Assembly (NCBI GenBank): GCA_024752435.1
Contig: CP103029.1
Span: 1,984,001 to 2,048,000 of the forward strand
From: Allantophomopsis cytisporea
Lineage: Eukaryota > Ascomycota > Leotiomycetes > Phacidiales > Phacidiaceae
DNA: 64,000 bases
Direction of reading: 5' to 3'
Shown: positions 37,499 to 50,400 of the stretch, in pieces
How the letters are laid out: every line of letters starts with the position of its first letter
Position numbering within the stretch: the stretch's first letter is position 1
Made by a program: the position numbers and the translations under genes
Notes under the pieces: model-generated
Seen by the model: only the letters and a program-made list of their open reading frames with translations
The model's database searches: none
What the model was told of the DNA's origin: nothing

Positions 37499-40304
37499 CT
37501 AATAATAACCCTCCTTATTCGTAAGCAAATCAACCTTCTCCTTCTTGTTCCACACAACTTTATCCTCCTTGATATTCTTGAACTGCTCAATCTTCCACTC
37601 AGGGATGAAGCTTTCCGCTGTAGTCTCCGTCTCCCACTCATTGACAGGCTTCCATTGAAGCTTGTCCTTAAATCGATCTTGGTAACCTACCTCATACTCA
37701 TCGGGATTCATAGCAGGATCTGTGCGTAGACGACTCAATATCTTGCTAGCTTCCATCAGTGATTTCTTCACTGGCGGAGGCTCATCAGGTGCCGATGTAG
37801 TGGCCACCGCATCGTGATCATGAGAAAACATTTCCTGGGACTTCTTGTCTGTGCGGCGTCTCATCCGCTGTTTTCTCTCAGTGCCTAGAGGTCGAGAATC
37901 AATAGAAACATCTTTTATAAGCTTTTCAAGGTCCGAGTCAACCTGACTCGATTGTCCAGGCTTTGTTGTGATGATTGAATTCTTCATATTAGAGTCCTTG
38001 GAATCTGAAGTAGTATCGTTTGACGATGATCCGGTGTTGGCCTTTGAACGCCTGTTGGGTTGTCTTTCTTTGCCTTTGCCTTTCCCCTTGCCCTGGTCGG
38101 CTGGACCCGATTGTCCGCTTTCAACCGTGATGAGAGGGTCCCTCGGAGGGTCTTTCGAATCCGAAGAAGTATTGTCAGTAGATGATGATCCATTGGCATT
38201 TCTTGAGCGTCTATTGGGCTCTGTTCCCTTTCCTTTCCTCTCGCCGTGATACCTACTACCTTCTTCACTCGCAGAGGCGAGCTCACTGCTAAGGAAGTCC
38301 TCCTCCTCGCTTTCAAATCGGGCAGCAATATCGGTAGGTGGCTTCACCTCTTGTCTAGGCCAGATTCGCAAGTCGGGTCCAAGTTGCGGTAGCCCTACCC
38401 CGGGTTTGAATAATATGAAATTGAAGATAACATCGTTTGCTGAACCTCCTCTTCTTTCGTATTTTCTCAATGTCATTTGATTCCATTCACCTAGCCATTC
38501 TGTCATGTTGTTGAATGAAGCTTCTGGGCCTTCTTCGCGGTCAGCTTGATGAGCAGAAAAAATCCAATAGCATTGGAATGGGTTGTCCGTTGTAGTTTGA
38601 GTGCTTTCGACGAGCCTTTGCGGCCACACCCTGCAATCCTTGTACAAGGAACCTGAATGCAAAACTATGATATTGATCAGTTCATGTTTTGAAAAAGACC
38701 GGAAAATTTCTTCATTTAAGATATGAATTGTGATGGAAGAACTTACACTTATGCAAGATGGGAATCTGTTCTTCCATGACATCGAGCAGTTTTGTTCCCA
38801 TCTCCGGAGAATTCTTGGTGTACATGAGGCTGACAACAATGCGGTATTTATCTCTGTTGTTATACTCCACATCCCTTGTGCAGTCATTCAAGAAAGCACA
38901 CCAATCGTGAGTCGTATCGTTGCATACGTGTGATAATCCGAGAGTGCGGGTCAACATTGTATGCATCCTCTTGATCTCATCATGTAAACTGTGAGACCAG
39001 CAGTTCCACAATGATGCCTCTTCTTCACACTGGTAATGTGGAGCATGAGAGTATTCAAAGGCACAACTCTCCGGCACACAATTGCTATGATATTCGAAGA
39101 AGGCACAAATTCCCTGGAAAGCAGGTTAGTCAAGGACTTAGGCTTCAGACGATGAAGAGTACCTGAGAGAATGAGCTTATCCTTGGGAGTTTAAGAATCA
39201 TTCTCAAGATCTTAGTATCATGGAGAGGTCTACCAGGGCTTGCATATAGCCCCCTCCGGACTGCCCAGTATCGCAGGAAGAAGAACATCAACTGAAAGGC
39301 CTGGATCCTGTCATCGTCGCTGCAGATATCCCGGAGACGACGACTAAGGATAAGAAAATCGTTGATCTCTTCTATCACAAGTTTATCGCTTCCGTGTATG
39401 TTGTCATATACCTCGTCTGGATTATCCAGAGGTTGGGGCCTCATGGGATCAAGACAACCAAGCCTATCACAAGTCAACAACCTATCAGATTTTCAAAAGA
39501 AAATACGCACAAGTGAATGTAGGTGTCCTGTCTCACGTGTCTATATTCAACAACGATAGCGACCCCGTTGATTTCGATGATCATGTGATTTTCCTCCATC
39601 TTCAGTGCTCTCACAAGGCCACCGTAACGACGATAACGATGTAGGTTCTCCCAAGTAAGTCCTAAGAACGTACTTGGAGTGATCGTGCCAACAAGCATAG
39701 CCTCAACCTCATCATTCCTACCTGGAAGATTGAGGGCGTCAACAGTCCTCATGTAGGTTCTATCCGACTGCACTTGGTGTGCATAATTCAGCCTGCCTTT
39801 TTGTTCGTCTGCGAAAGATTTACGACTATTGCCATTTGGATCGTCTCCTGCCAACAAAAGTCCTAATTGATGGAGGGCTTCACTCTGAATATCATGTCGT
39901 TGGTGATCGGGTATTTGGCCTTCTCTCACCAAAAGATTGGTGAGTGGACGGTACTTTTCGTTGAAGGGGTAGCTTGGAGATCCATATTGTTTGACAAGTA
40001 CATAACTTTGCCTCAACCTGGCTTGGGGCGGAGCAGATGAGGTTCGATGGGTCTCAGGAGTGTCACCTTCAAGAAGATGTTCTCTAATTATTTCCAGTTG
40101 TATGTGTCGTCCCGGTGGTGGGGAATTTCTGGATGGTGGATCTTCTGCCAGTGAATCGTTATCAATTTCGAGATTGCTTACCGCATCATCATCTGGGAGA
40201 TGATCAGATACGTCCGAGTCCGAGAGAGTGCTGTCTTCAAGTGTCGGGAGTGTGCTTATTTCCATCGAGTCCGGAGAGCCTGAAGAATGGAACGGAATCG
40301 CCAT
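37499..40304 (-). CDS. Orphan protein with weak poly(A) polymerase-like central region
   Basis: 871 aa from exons 40304-39511, 39463-39163, 39113-38747, 38652-37499, phase-consistent (introns 47, 49 and 94 nt). I cannot name it. N-terminal 80 residues are acidic and disordered. Residues about 100-265 look globular (MLVGTITPSTFLGLTWENL, MIIEINGVAIVVEYRHVR). Then FQLMFFFLRYWAVRRGLYAS (about 320) followed by LKLPRISSFSQGICAFFEY resembles the helix-plus-loop of eukaryotic poly(A) polymerases that precedes their RNA-binding domain, where the family has an LWAKRRGIY core. A folded segment continues to about 610 (CYWIFSAHQAD, DLRIWPRQE). The tail is disordered, with two Lys-rich GKGKGK blocks. I see no nucleotidyltransferase GS...DxD signature, so catalysis is doubtful. 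The start was chosen as the first ATG after an in-frame leader lacking protein character. Confidence 0.72.
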
Positions 40305-42089
40305 GACTTCGTCCGGACAGTTGTGCGTGTTGGTTCTGTCCGTTTGAATAACTTGAGTCCGTAAAAAGAGGACTTTCAAAAGAATATGTTTAAAGAATGT
40401 TATACAGTCAAGAAGAATAAAGTACCAATGAATTGAATGGATGATGAAGAAAGAAGAATTCCCGAGCAGGAAGAAAGATACATAAACCAAGAAACTCGAA
40501 GGAAAGAACAACGAAACACGCTACTTTGGAAATTGGAAAGAGCCATTTCAATGAAAAAATTGCCAACTTAGCATTCATATCCAGCTCCACATCAAGAAGG
40601 CAAGACCGCGCCTCACAGCTCAAGCACAGCCAGCGTGAGTCAAGAGCAAGCCGCGCGAAGATGATAATATGGAGGAGCGCCAGGCGCAAAGCGATCCCCA
40701 GCAATGAGTCAACCAGAAAGCAAAGATATGCTCGTTTGATTCGCGGCCAATCATCGAGTGGAAAGATTATGGCTTAACATACATATTATTTATATTTGGA
40801 GGCGCTGAGACATGAGTGTTTGGGGCCATGACAACATGGAAAGCAGAGTAGGTGCGGCAGCAAGGCTGAGATCCGTTCTGCAATGAGTCACTTGCAATCA
40901 ATCTTCAGTATCCACTGATACAAAATAATTATTAGCCAATGAGCTACTAGAGGATATAAAATTAAAGTGCAGTGCAGAAAATTGAAGGTTGAGCGGTCGT
41001 TTGTCAGACGTCCTATTAGCATATAAAATTTTGCGCCTAAGGTTACCGAATCCACTGTGAGTCATTCGTACAACACCCGTGTACTCCATTTTTCTTCTTT
41101 CTCTTCTTTAAATTATAGACAGTGCTATATAAATTGCCTTGAAGAATATTTCTTCTTCACACTGACGCCTGCGACGAAGGCTATGGCGATAATGGGATTG
41201 ATAAACATTGCCATAAGATCTATTTGCCTACCATATCCAAGATGGTGAGAAATATCAAGAGTCCATATATCACAACATTCTGGCCGCAAATGGAATATTC
41301 TTTTCTTACGCAGTAGTCTCTTATCTGGACCTCTCTTCCTCATGACGAATTCGACCTTTAGACCAGTATAAGGCCGCAGATACAAAGAATAACTTTCCTG
41401 AAAGCCCTGCACACCATCAGACAAAATCCCCTTCTTCTCAAACCAGCACATATATGTTCCAGTAATAACGATTTTGAATGTATCTGTAATCTGAAGCAAA
41501 GCAAGACAAGATTCTCCAGTCGCATCAAGTGCGTGGAGCAGATATAACTCTTCGAGCAGAAGAACCACCCAGTGACATACAGGTACGAAAAGCCACAAAG
41601 ATGTATTTCCCACTCAACAGGAAACGGGTCAGGTCATAGGAAAAGTCCCCAGAAATGAACCACAGGTCCTGACGATATGCAGCCCAAGCCAAGCAATAAC
41701 CAAAGACGGGGGATAGAATAGAATAGATAGGTAACCCCCAGGCCCAAAAAGGTGGAAAAAAAAATTGAACAACCAACTCCTCCCGCATCAAAAAAAATAA
41801 AACAATCGGAGATTCAGTAAAGCCCGCGTAAAAGAACGCCCCACAGCAATATTCCTTATTGGTATACCCCTCCAAGACGCCGAAAACATGCCCCTGCCAT
41901 CGCCATCGTTTGTTCCCGAGTCCAGCCAAAGCTTCGCAAAGCTCACATAAAGCTCATATAAAGCTCGTATAAAGCTCCTTCATACCCGCATCGATCGTGA
42001 ATCGTCATGTGCCATATTTATCCCCAACGTATGCATTCCGAGGTGCTATCACACAAGCTCACCGTCTTTGTATCGTAACCCATTTTGAA
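40305..42089. other. Intergenic with unconvincing ORFs
   Basis: Promoter side of the orphan gene and 3' flank of the three-finger gene. Two overlapping minus-strand ORFs (41125-41613 and 41525-41929) are hydrophobic and could in principle be joined by an intron, but no splice pair fits both phase and consensus well. Four 11-bp AAAGCTCATAT-like units stand at 41938-41978. Confidence 0.4.
41938..41978. repeat. 11-bp tandem repeat AAAGCTCRTAT
   Basis: Three full and one partial copies, differing at one or two positions. Confidence 0.8.
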
Positions 42090-43645
42090 TCATGATGTGC
42101 CTCCCCTCCGACGCCTACCTCGATTCGGACCCTCAGGTCGCTGCGATAGAACCTCTCGTAACCTCGCATCATCCTTGTCTTTATCGACGTGATGGACGCG
42201 GACATGTCTGTTTGGATTAGTACACAGATCACACTGCCGAAGAGGACCGGGAGGACAAACCGTTGTAAATTATCCGGTCTTGGATATTTATGGTCTCGGT
42301 CCGGACAGAAAGGGCACACGTAGCCGGGCGAAGCATGTACCAGGCCATGCCTGATCATTTCGTTCTTCCTCTTAAAGCCCTTACCACCTTCACTCCGTGA
42401 ACAGCCCTTGACTGTGCAGTAATGTGGTCGCGCTTGAGAATGAACATTCGCATGTGAGTTGAGAAGATATTGGGTTTGGAAAGGAGGAGCAGGACAGCCG
42501 GTATATGAGCATCGAAAGCCGCCGACTTGAGGGTTGGTGATGCCATCAATACTCATGCGATCAAAAGCCTGCTGCGGCGAGGGACCCGATTGCTCTGTGT
42601 TTGGGGTCTCAGTGGTTCCTCTATAATCGGCCGATGAAGTGGAATATGGAGTAGCATCGGAGACTTGAGAGGGACGTCGCAGACTGTTGAATGGCGACGG
42701 AAGTTCTCGGCGGAGTTCGTGGGCTGGAGACACGGGTGGAGAGCCAGCAGTCTGTGGCGGCATGAATGGAGGTGGTGGTCGTGGAGGGGAGCCCGAAAAA
42801 GAGACACGATGTGCGCTCAAAGGGTCGATCTTGTTGGCCGTGTCGGCGAGGTTCTTGAGGTCGCCTAGTTGCGCGGTAATGGAAGGTAATGTGACATGAC
42901 CATTGCCCTTCTCTGCCTCTGGCGATTGTTCCTGCATCGGCGCCAACTCTTCATGCTGAGGTGACGGCAGTTGGATTGGATCGCTATACTTCCTGTCCCT
43001 CACGTCGACCACCAATGTTCGTCGGTCGAGAATTTTTTCGCGACTCTGGGCGCGATCGCTATTTCCATCTTCATCATGATCGATGGGAATTTCGGTGACC
43101 GTCGCTGTACCATTCACGCCATTCGATGTGTCCTTCGTCATAGTCGCGTCGATACCATTGGCGACATGATTCCCTCCCTCTGCTGGTCCATTGGAGACTG
43201 CATTCAGAGCTCCAGCAGCGAGGGCAGCGAGATTGTAGGTCTTCAAATCCACCGGTTCACCTTTTGTTGTTTGAGGTTCCTCCATGTCGCGATCGTTTTC
43301 AAATCCTAATGGTTGGCTCTCAGCAAGTCTCGCAAGTTCAGGCCTTTTGCCTCCATCCAGAAAGTAGACCAAAACGCCGTCACCCTGGCTGGTAAGGTTG
43401 TTGGATCGTCGCGTGGAGTTTTTGTGGTGTTGACCGGGTTCGGGGGAAGAGGTACTTGATGTAGTGGCAGGTGAACTGGACGTGGGGAGCGGGGGGCTCG
43501 GCGAAGGCTTTAAATTGACATGCCGAACCGCCAAAATCGGACTGTCCTGGATTCTGGTATCGGGATCGTAGTAGTCACCACTATTGGAAATGTTTTGGGA
43601 CGTGTCGATTGAAATCGGCATCATAACTCTTCTCAGAATAGACAT
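42090..43645 (-). CDS. Three-finger C2H2 transcription factor
   Basis: 500 aa from exons 43645-42261 and 42207-42090 (53-nt intron with GTTTGT donor and ACAG acceptor). The splice is supported because it turns RPDNLQR into RPDNLQRHVRVHH, completing the third finger. Fingers lie at about residues 375-480: FRCSYTGC...HANVH, HYCTVKGC...RHGLVH, and YVCPFC...QRHVRVHH. The tail is basic (GRRRRGGTS). Residues 1-370 are disordered and rich in Ser, Pro and acidic residues. The ATG at 43645 begins MSILRRVMMPISID. The frame stays open for another 90 codons upstream, but that stretch is made of repeat-encoded residues and is treated as leader. A nuclear DNA-binding regulator; targets unknown. Confidence 0.87.
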
Positions 43646-45056
43646 CCGATCACGGTCGCCATCCGTGACGTTGAGTTTGGGGGAGGGAGGGGGGGGTGGG
43701 GAGGGGGGTGAGAGAGGTTGAGTTGAGAGAGGTTGAGTGAATGAGTAAGTGAGAGTGAGTGAGTTTGTGGAGTTTGAAGAGTTGAGTTGAGTTGAGTTGA
43801 GTTGCGCGCGGGAGAATGGGGAAAAATTAGGTAGGTAGGTAGGTAGGTAGGTAGGTGTGAGAAGCGGGTCCTTCTGTATCTTCAGGATTTTATTTGGTAG
43901 TTGTACTCTCCACACAGTGCAGATAAAAAGAGATTATTTAATTATGGAGTACTGGAGTATTTTCTTGGGGATATGATGGGGGCGGGCGGGGGGTGGGGGG
44001 GGGGAGGATATGTAGGTAAGGTAGGTAGAGATAGTAGGGGAGGGTAAGGTGAGGTAAGGTAAGGTGGTAAGAAAATAGAAGTAATAGGGTAGTATAGTAA
44101 GTATAGGGAGCAGTTGCTGTAGGTATTCTAGTACTGTACTTCTCCGTAGGGATAATGGTAAGTAGATGAGTGAGCGAGTGAGTGAGAAGAAGCAGCTACA
44201 GGCGGCGTATAGTTGCTACTACTTAGAATACCTATCTAGTGCCGGTAGGTTAAGTGAGATGGGACCAGGTTATTGGTTGGTGGAAGGGAGAGAATGCTAG
44301 TGGGTAGTTATGATGGTGGTGGTTGTCGGCGGTTGAGGGATGATTTGGTAAAAATGGTGGTGAATCGGTGTCTTCGATGACTGCGATGGCTGTTTGACTG
44401 CTGTTGGATCTGCTATTGGATCTACGTAGGATTACGCTGCTGGACCTGCTGTTATTAGATCTGCTGTTGGACTTGCGGTTGGATTACTAACTGTACTACC
44501 TGACTCGATGGGAGGCAGTGGACAGGCAGTGGACAGGCAGTGGACTGGCAGTGAAGAGGCTTTTCGGTTTGATGGTGATATAGTGGCTGTGTCATGGAGA
44601 GGTTCAGGACCATGACAGTACCTAATGTAAGGTAAGGTGGTAAGGTACCTATTGGGGAGTAGAGAGAGAGTCACACACAATCGAAGAGGCTAAGAGCGTT
44701 GCAATGCGGAGGAGTGCGGAGTTGGTCCTGAGAACCTGGAGATGGGCCTGACAAATGATGATTGGAGGTGGTGGAGGGGGGATGTTTAGGTTCGAGTCTG
44801 GGTGCGTGTGTATGTAATATGTACGTGCGCGTGGGGATAGTCGTAGTAGTGGTAGTGGTAGTGGTAGTGGTAGTGGTAATGAATAGAAATGGAGAGTGGC
44901 GGTAGTGGAGGCGGTAGTGAAGAGCAGCAGCAGTGAGGAAGCAGCCGGGTAAAACGTAAACCGAGGTACGGATGTGATAGAATGAGGTAATTTGGTAAGG
45001 TGACAAGGTGAAGAGGTGACAAGGTGATGAAGTGATAAGGTGACAAGGTGACAAGG

Positions 45057-45092
<36 letters not shown>

Positions 45093-46000
45093 TGAGTATG
45101 TAGAACAATGTGTCAAGTATTAAACAGTAGGAATGGTGGTGGTGGTGGTGGAGGTGGAGTTGAGTTGGATGTAGTAAGAGAAGTGTGAAGGCGAGGAGAC
45201 CGAGGCGAACGTGGAGAGTATCCTAAGAGAAGACAAGGAATACCGCACTGAGGACCAGGTATAACACCTGCCCACCTCAATTACTGAGGAGAAGGATATA
45301 GAGAGAGGCGGAAGGGAGAAGTGTAAGCATAAGCCGAGTTTAAACGTGCGAGGACGAGGGTGCGGATGCGGATGCGGATGCGGATGAGAATGAGAATGAG
45401 AATGAGGATGGTGGTTGTGAGGCCTGTAGGATAAGATGTGAAATGGACGAGTGAGTATCGCTCAATGGAGACAAGATGTCTGTGTGCCCCAAGACGTGTG
45501 TGGATATGTTCTGTGCGCGTGTGCCGATGCGCTCGAATGTGAGTGTGAGTGTATGAGTGTGTGAGTGTGTCTCCTTGAGTGACGAGGGATGAGAAAATAT
45601 GTCAAAAGTTCTATATCTGTATAATATTCAGTCAGGTAGGGAGATCACGTCCATAAAACTGACTTGTGGCCAAGGAACCATAGAAAAGAAGATCGATCAC
45701 GCTATGTTTTGTATGCACGTCGTGATATGAGTGAGAGAGAGAGAGAGAGAGAAAAAAAAAGGTAGATGTCAATAGACTTTCGGGACGTTCAGCCTTAATG
45801 TATACGGGCAGATTTCGAGGATAATCTGCGGCTTGTTCTTATTGATATTTGAATCTCGACGACATAAATGGGGCGAGGGGGGGGCTAAACGTATAGGCAG
45901 GAAAAGACCGAGGAAAAGACGGAGAGGGAACAGGAATAGAAGACGAAATGATAGAAGCAGTCGAAGAAGCATGTTTCATTCGATATCATTCAGCACGTTT
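43646..46000. promoter_or_regulatory. Leader/promoter of the three-finger gene, repeat-dense
   Basis: Directly upstream on the coding strand: a C-rich tract (plus-strand G runs 43675-43710), GAGTT units 43780-43803, AGGT units 43828-43856, a G-rich stretch 43981-44010, GTGGTA units 44845-44880, an A29 run 45060-45088, GCGGAT/GAATGA units 45361-45410, and GA units 45731-45752. No gene is supported; ORFs here are low complexity. Confidence 0.5.
45060..45088. repeat. Homopolymer A tract, about 29 nt
   Basis: Uninterrupted A run on the plus strand. It is far longer than others in the window and prone to length error in sequencing. Confidence 0.9.
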
Positions 46001-49000
46001 GTTATGCACTGCTACCCCTCACATAACAAGTCCTTGACGATTATTCGACAAACAGCTGGTCAGTTATCTTGTATGTACATTACATCTGCTATCGTGCGGC
46101 CATGCTCCACTGATACTTCACGACGACTTGATCTACTTGATAAAGAGTGCAGAAAGGATGAATAGTCAGTCCTGAGTGAAGCATGCAGCAGATGTCATTT
46201 GAAAAAGCAGCGGTCAGCTCAAGAGACCCTCGAACGAATAAAAGAAGCCTTCTATGCAGTAAAGGTGCGGGAGTGAGAGAAGGGGGTGTGTGCGTCCGTG
46301 TGGAGGGGGATGGATCGAGAATGAGGGGGTGGGCAGGTGGCTTACAAGGTCAAGGCCATCAGGCAAAAGATGAGAGGCTGCTTTTTGTCAGTCATGATCG
46401 GGGAGTCTCGTCGAGAGGCATCGAATCGCATCATCAAAGCAAAGACTGGGAGAGAAATGATAACCAGAAAAGTGGCCTAATATTCAAGAGGATTAGTACG
46501 CATGTGAACCCAAAACACATCCTGTAGCTCAACACCAGATTTCATGAGATATGGAGAAGTGGAGTGTTGAATGTATTGAATGTATTGAATGTATTGAATG
46601 CACGTACAGATAAGCGTATTACAATATATAGTCATCCAGTAGTAAGTTCATGATAGAACTGGTTGCTGTAATACCGATAGATAGGAAGACACCGTAAATA
46701 CAACAATACTCAGCCAGAGGAGATAGAGAGATGATGCAGGGCGCGTGTTCAGAGAACATTTACTCCATACTTGAAAAGTATTATTATATCATCCTACCTC
46801 ATGTATTGAGTAACGTCCACCAAAGCAGTCGAAGTTCAAGGATCAACCCTCAAGTTCTGACAATCTTGTGAACCTCGAGCGTCTTCATCAAGTCTCTCTG
46901 GTGTCATCATTGCGGCTGCGTTTTTACGGGCCACTCCGTGTGACATACAGCAGGAAGCGGGTGACGCGAGGTGATGCCATGCAATGCGCGAGCCTCGAGC
47001 AGAATTCCAAGACAAAAGAGGTCAGGCAAGGAACCAGCAGAACAAGAGGAGGAAGAAGAAAAAGTAAGGTCTGCTCTCTCAACCTCTTTTCTGATGTTCT
47101 TCCCCCCCCCCCACTCGTTCTCTTCTGCTCCTTTCATCTTCCATCCATCTTCACCGAGTATTACCATGGTCATGGAGAACCCTTTCATCATAATCGGGGT
47201 AAATCATTGACAAATTGGACAGCTGAACGGAGTATGGGGTTACTTTGTGGAAGGATGAGGCGACACGGGTGTCGTTCGCCCTTGTATGTAAAATCCCTGT
47301 CAAAATACTTAGTTTTTTGATGATTCTTTCTGATACGGCGGCGGAGTCAGAGTACGAACGAACGAATGGATGTGCAAATAAGGTATGGATGAAAGCTGAC
47401 AGATCTTCATCTGCCTGGGGGAGGTTCAAGTGAAGGCCTGGCTTGCTTTACCCCGTACGCCGTCACTTGTTTCTCGTTACTCGGTGCTTTACCCATTCTC
47501 CTTTGTCACCTGGCTTAGTGATTGTCCGTGTACTCCGTAATTTCTGGGTAGTATTTTCATTGTTGTCCGAGAATGGCCGACACGCGTAGCATATTGGTGG
47601 TGGAGGGAGAACTGGGGAAAGCTGACAAGCAAGCAAGCATATGGGGTAAAATGGTCGTGGTGGTTATTCGTTACGTCGAGTAATTGTGGCGCTCCGGATG
47701 ATGAATGGGGTACCAAAAAAGCGAGTATTGTGTTACGAAGAATGAATGGTAAAAGACTGTACATTATTAATATATTCACATAGCGTATTGTCAGGATGTG
47801 TACTGAATGATCTCTCATGCCGTAGTTATAGAAACTTTCTATATTCTTACTTGACGTGAAGTGTGAAGTGTGAAGTGTGAAGTGTGAAGTATGAAGTATG
47901 AACTAGAGGAACGTGCACAACAGACTGTAAGCTTTGAAAAGTATGAAAAGTATGAAAAGAAATGAGATTGTGCTCGTATACTCAGCTCCTCCTTCTCCTT
48001 CTCTCTCTTCCTCTTCCTTTTCCTTTTCCTTTTGCTTCCCTGCTCTTCCTTTTTTTTTTCTTTCCTTTCTCCGATCTATGGATACTCATCTCTTCTAGCT
48101 ACATTATTAGCAGTTCCTTCATCTCCGCAAAACTGGGCGAAATACGTCTTAGTCTGGAGTATTTCATACAAAGATGCGCATGTACCCAACAATCTCGTTA
48201 CAACTACTACCGATACGTGGGTCGGGGGCAATGAAGCCAGGAGCCAGGATTTACACTTCATCAGGCTATCAAGCGCCGTTCTTGGCATGGAGAATTAGGG
48301 CGAAGATGCGGCGGAAAGCACCTGTCTACCAGTGGATTTTGCGGGGGGGGGTGAGCCCAGTCCGTTAGGTCGTGCGATGTTTTTGTTCTCGACTCTCCAT
48401 GGTGCCTCATGCCAGTTCGCTATTCATCCACACACAGCCATTTGTACCACTAACAAAATAACTGACTTTACGCCGCAAGCCAGCCTCACGGAGACCCCAA
48501 AGGCAAAAGAGAAAGCTAGCTTGCTTGCTTCCCTGCCTGCTTGCAAGTGACACCCCAAATTCCCTAGAAATACTGATCGTATTTCACCTAAAAGGTGGGA
48601 AAATAGATACGATACAATAATACGGCATCATTGACTTCCAAGTGATGGCTACTAATGTGTTCATCTCACGTTAAGACGTACAATTAATAGAAACGCCTTG
48701 CTACAATCTCTTTCACCCGCGCGCCTATATGTACGAACATGAATAAGACAATTTTTATTCACAAAATACCTACATACATACTTACATACATACATACTTA
48801 CTTACTTACTTCAGCTTGACGGAGTGAGAGTCGAAAAAAGCCACCTTTCACCATGCGACGCCATGTCCTGCCATTCATCATCCATCCCATCTTGTCCAGG
48901 CGTGCTAGGGTACACACACTCTCTTCGACACTAAGCCAACGCCCACCTCAAACGTCGACGACTTCGTGATACTCCTCCCCCCGGGGCGAAGAGGCTCACC

Positions 49001-50400
49001 CAGGCACGCCGCAGTCCGCACATGCAATATGCGGGGCAAGCTAGGCAAAATCGCCGTGACTGGTCAGCTCTACACCGACGGCCTCGATTTCGCCGCATAA
49101 GATCTACCTTACTGTCATGAGATAGTATTGACAGCCACCATTAAGGACGAAGGACGAAGAAAGAAGGAGGAGAAGAAGAAGGAAGGAAGAGAATGCATAT
49201 TCTACGTAGTAGAGGACGAACAAGTGCAGGAAAATGACTAAGAGTGATAGAATAGCGACGCAATAGAAACAACCTTCAGCCTCCCGCCTACATTAATTCA
49301 AGTCTGCTCAGTTCCCCGGAGAAATAGGGTTTATCAAAGAAATGAGGAATTTTACGCAGTACGACTACTTGGACCATGATAATAAAGCAAAAAGGTGTCA
49401 CATGGTGTGCCGATAATATGCTAAGCACTCCTCAAATATTCCGAGAAAAAGCCAATCATACTCATACTATTCATAAGTAAATTCTACCCTGACGCTCTCG
49501 CTTTCGCTCTCGTTCCCGTCTCACGAGTGCACACAATCAACGAATTTGGGGGCAGTAAGGCTGAACTCATTTGTGCGCAGTAAAGCAAGCAAGGTATTTC
49601 CAGGTGAGGAAATCAAGTTGAAAAAGTACCGAGAGTACATACTTACAACACTGCTCGACACCAGCCTTCATTATTCAGCTATCCCCTCCCAACACGCCCA
49701 ACTGCAGCAACTGCTGACCTTACTTCCTACAGTACACCTATGCTATGGCCTCGGCGCACAATGGTGAGCCAGGATGTGTAAGACTGAGGCGCAGTGCTCG
49801 CAGTTCCTGTCAATGATTGTGCAGCCTCCGTGCAGCCTACATATTAGTGCATGCATTCCGCTAATAAGAATAGGCATCTGGAAGTAACAGTTGGCACCAC
49901 TGAAGAGAGCCTCTCTCTCGAGAGACGCACTAGCCGTCAATCTGCACGAGACTTGCCGCTTGGGAGCCTCTTAGAAGGAGGAGAATGGCTGCATGCATGG
50001 AAGACTCAATGGATGAATTGATGCGATGCGACTTGCCTTTGAAATAAATGTACGCAGCATGTTCCTACGGCCCTCAGGGATTTCCTACGGAGTACATTGC
50101 CAAGTGAGGTCCGTATGGTAGGTCGATCGTTGCTGGATGAGCTCATGCTAACCTGCCGCGAATCAGAGCCTCATGAGAGATCTTGTACCGGTACTTCGTA
50201 ATCTTGTTCTCGCTGCATATTTGAGAGAGCCTCTCACAGCACGCCATTCAAATCCCGTCCACTTGCTGCACATACTACATGCCAAATGTATGTATGTATG
50301 TATGTATTCATCTATGTACGAGAGTCTCGTGGGACCATAGTCAAATGACACCCTTCCTATCCATCGGCTTTAAAAGCCAGCTTCGTACCAAGAAGACTTC
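46001..50400. other. Gene desert with small tandem repeats
   Basis: No supportable gene. It holds 9-bp TGAATGTAT units 46567-46600, 7-bp GTGTGAA units 47854-47902, a TTCCTT tract about 48000-48065, CATA/CTTA units 48768-48812, and ATGT units 50286-50310. ORFs of up to 150 codons (46868-47320) lack protein character. Confidence 0.55.
47854..47902. repeat. 7-bp tandem repeat GTGTGAA/GTATGAA
   Basis: Six to seven heptamers, the last two with an A for the central G. Confidence 0.85.

Noticed and set aside
41125..41929. Two overlapping hydrophobic minus-strand ORFs as a membrane-protein gene
   Set aside because: The best splice pair (GTATGT donor near 41585, CTTCAG acceptor near 41492) is out of phase, and no conserved family is recognised.
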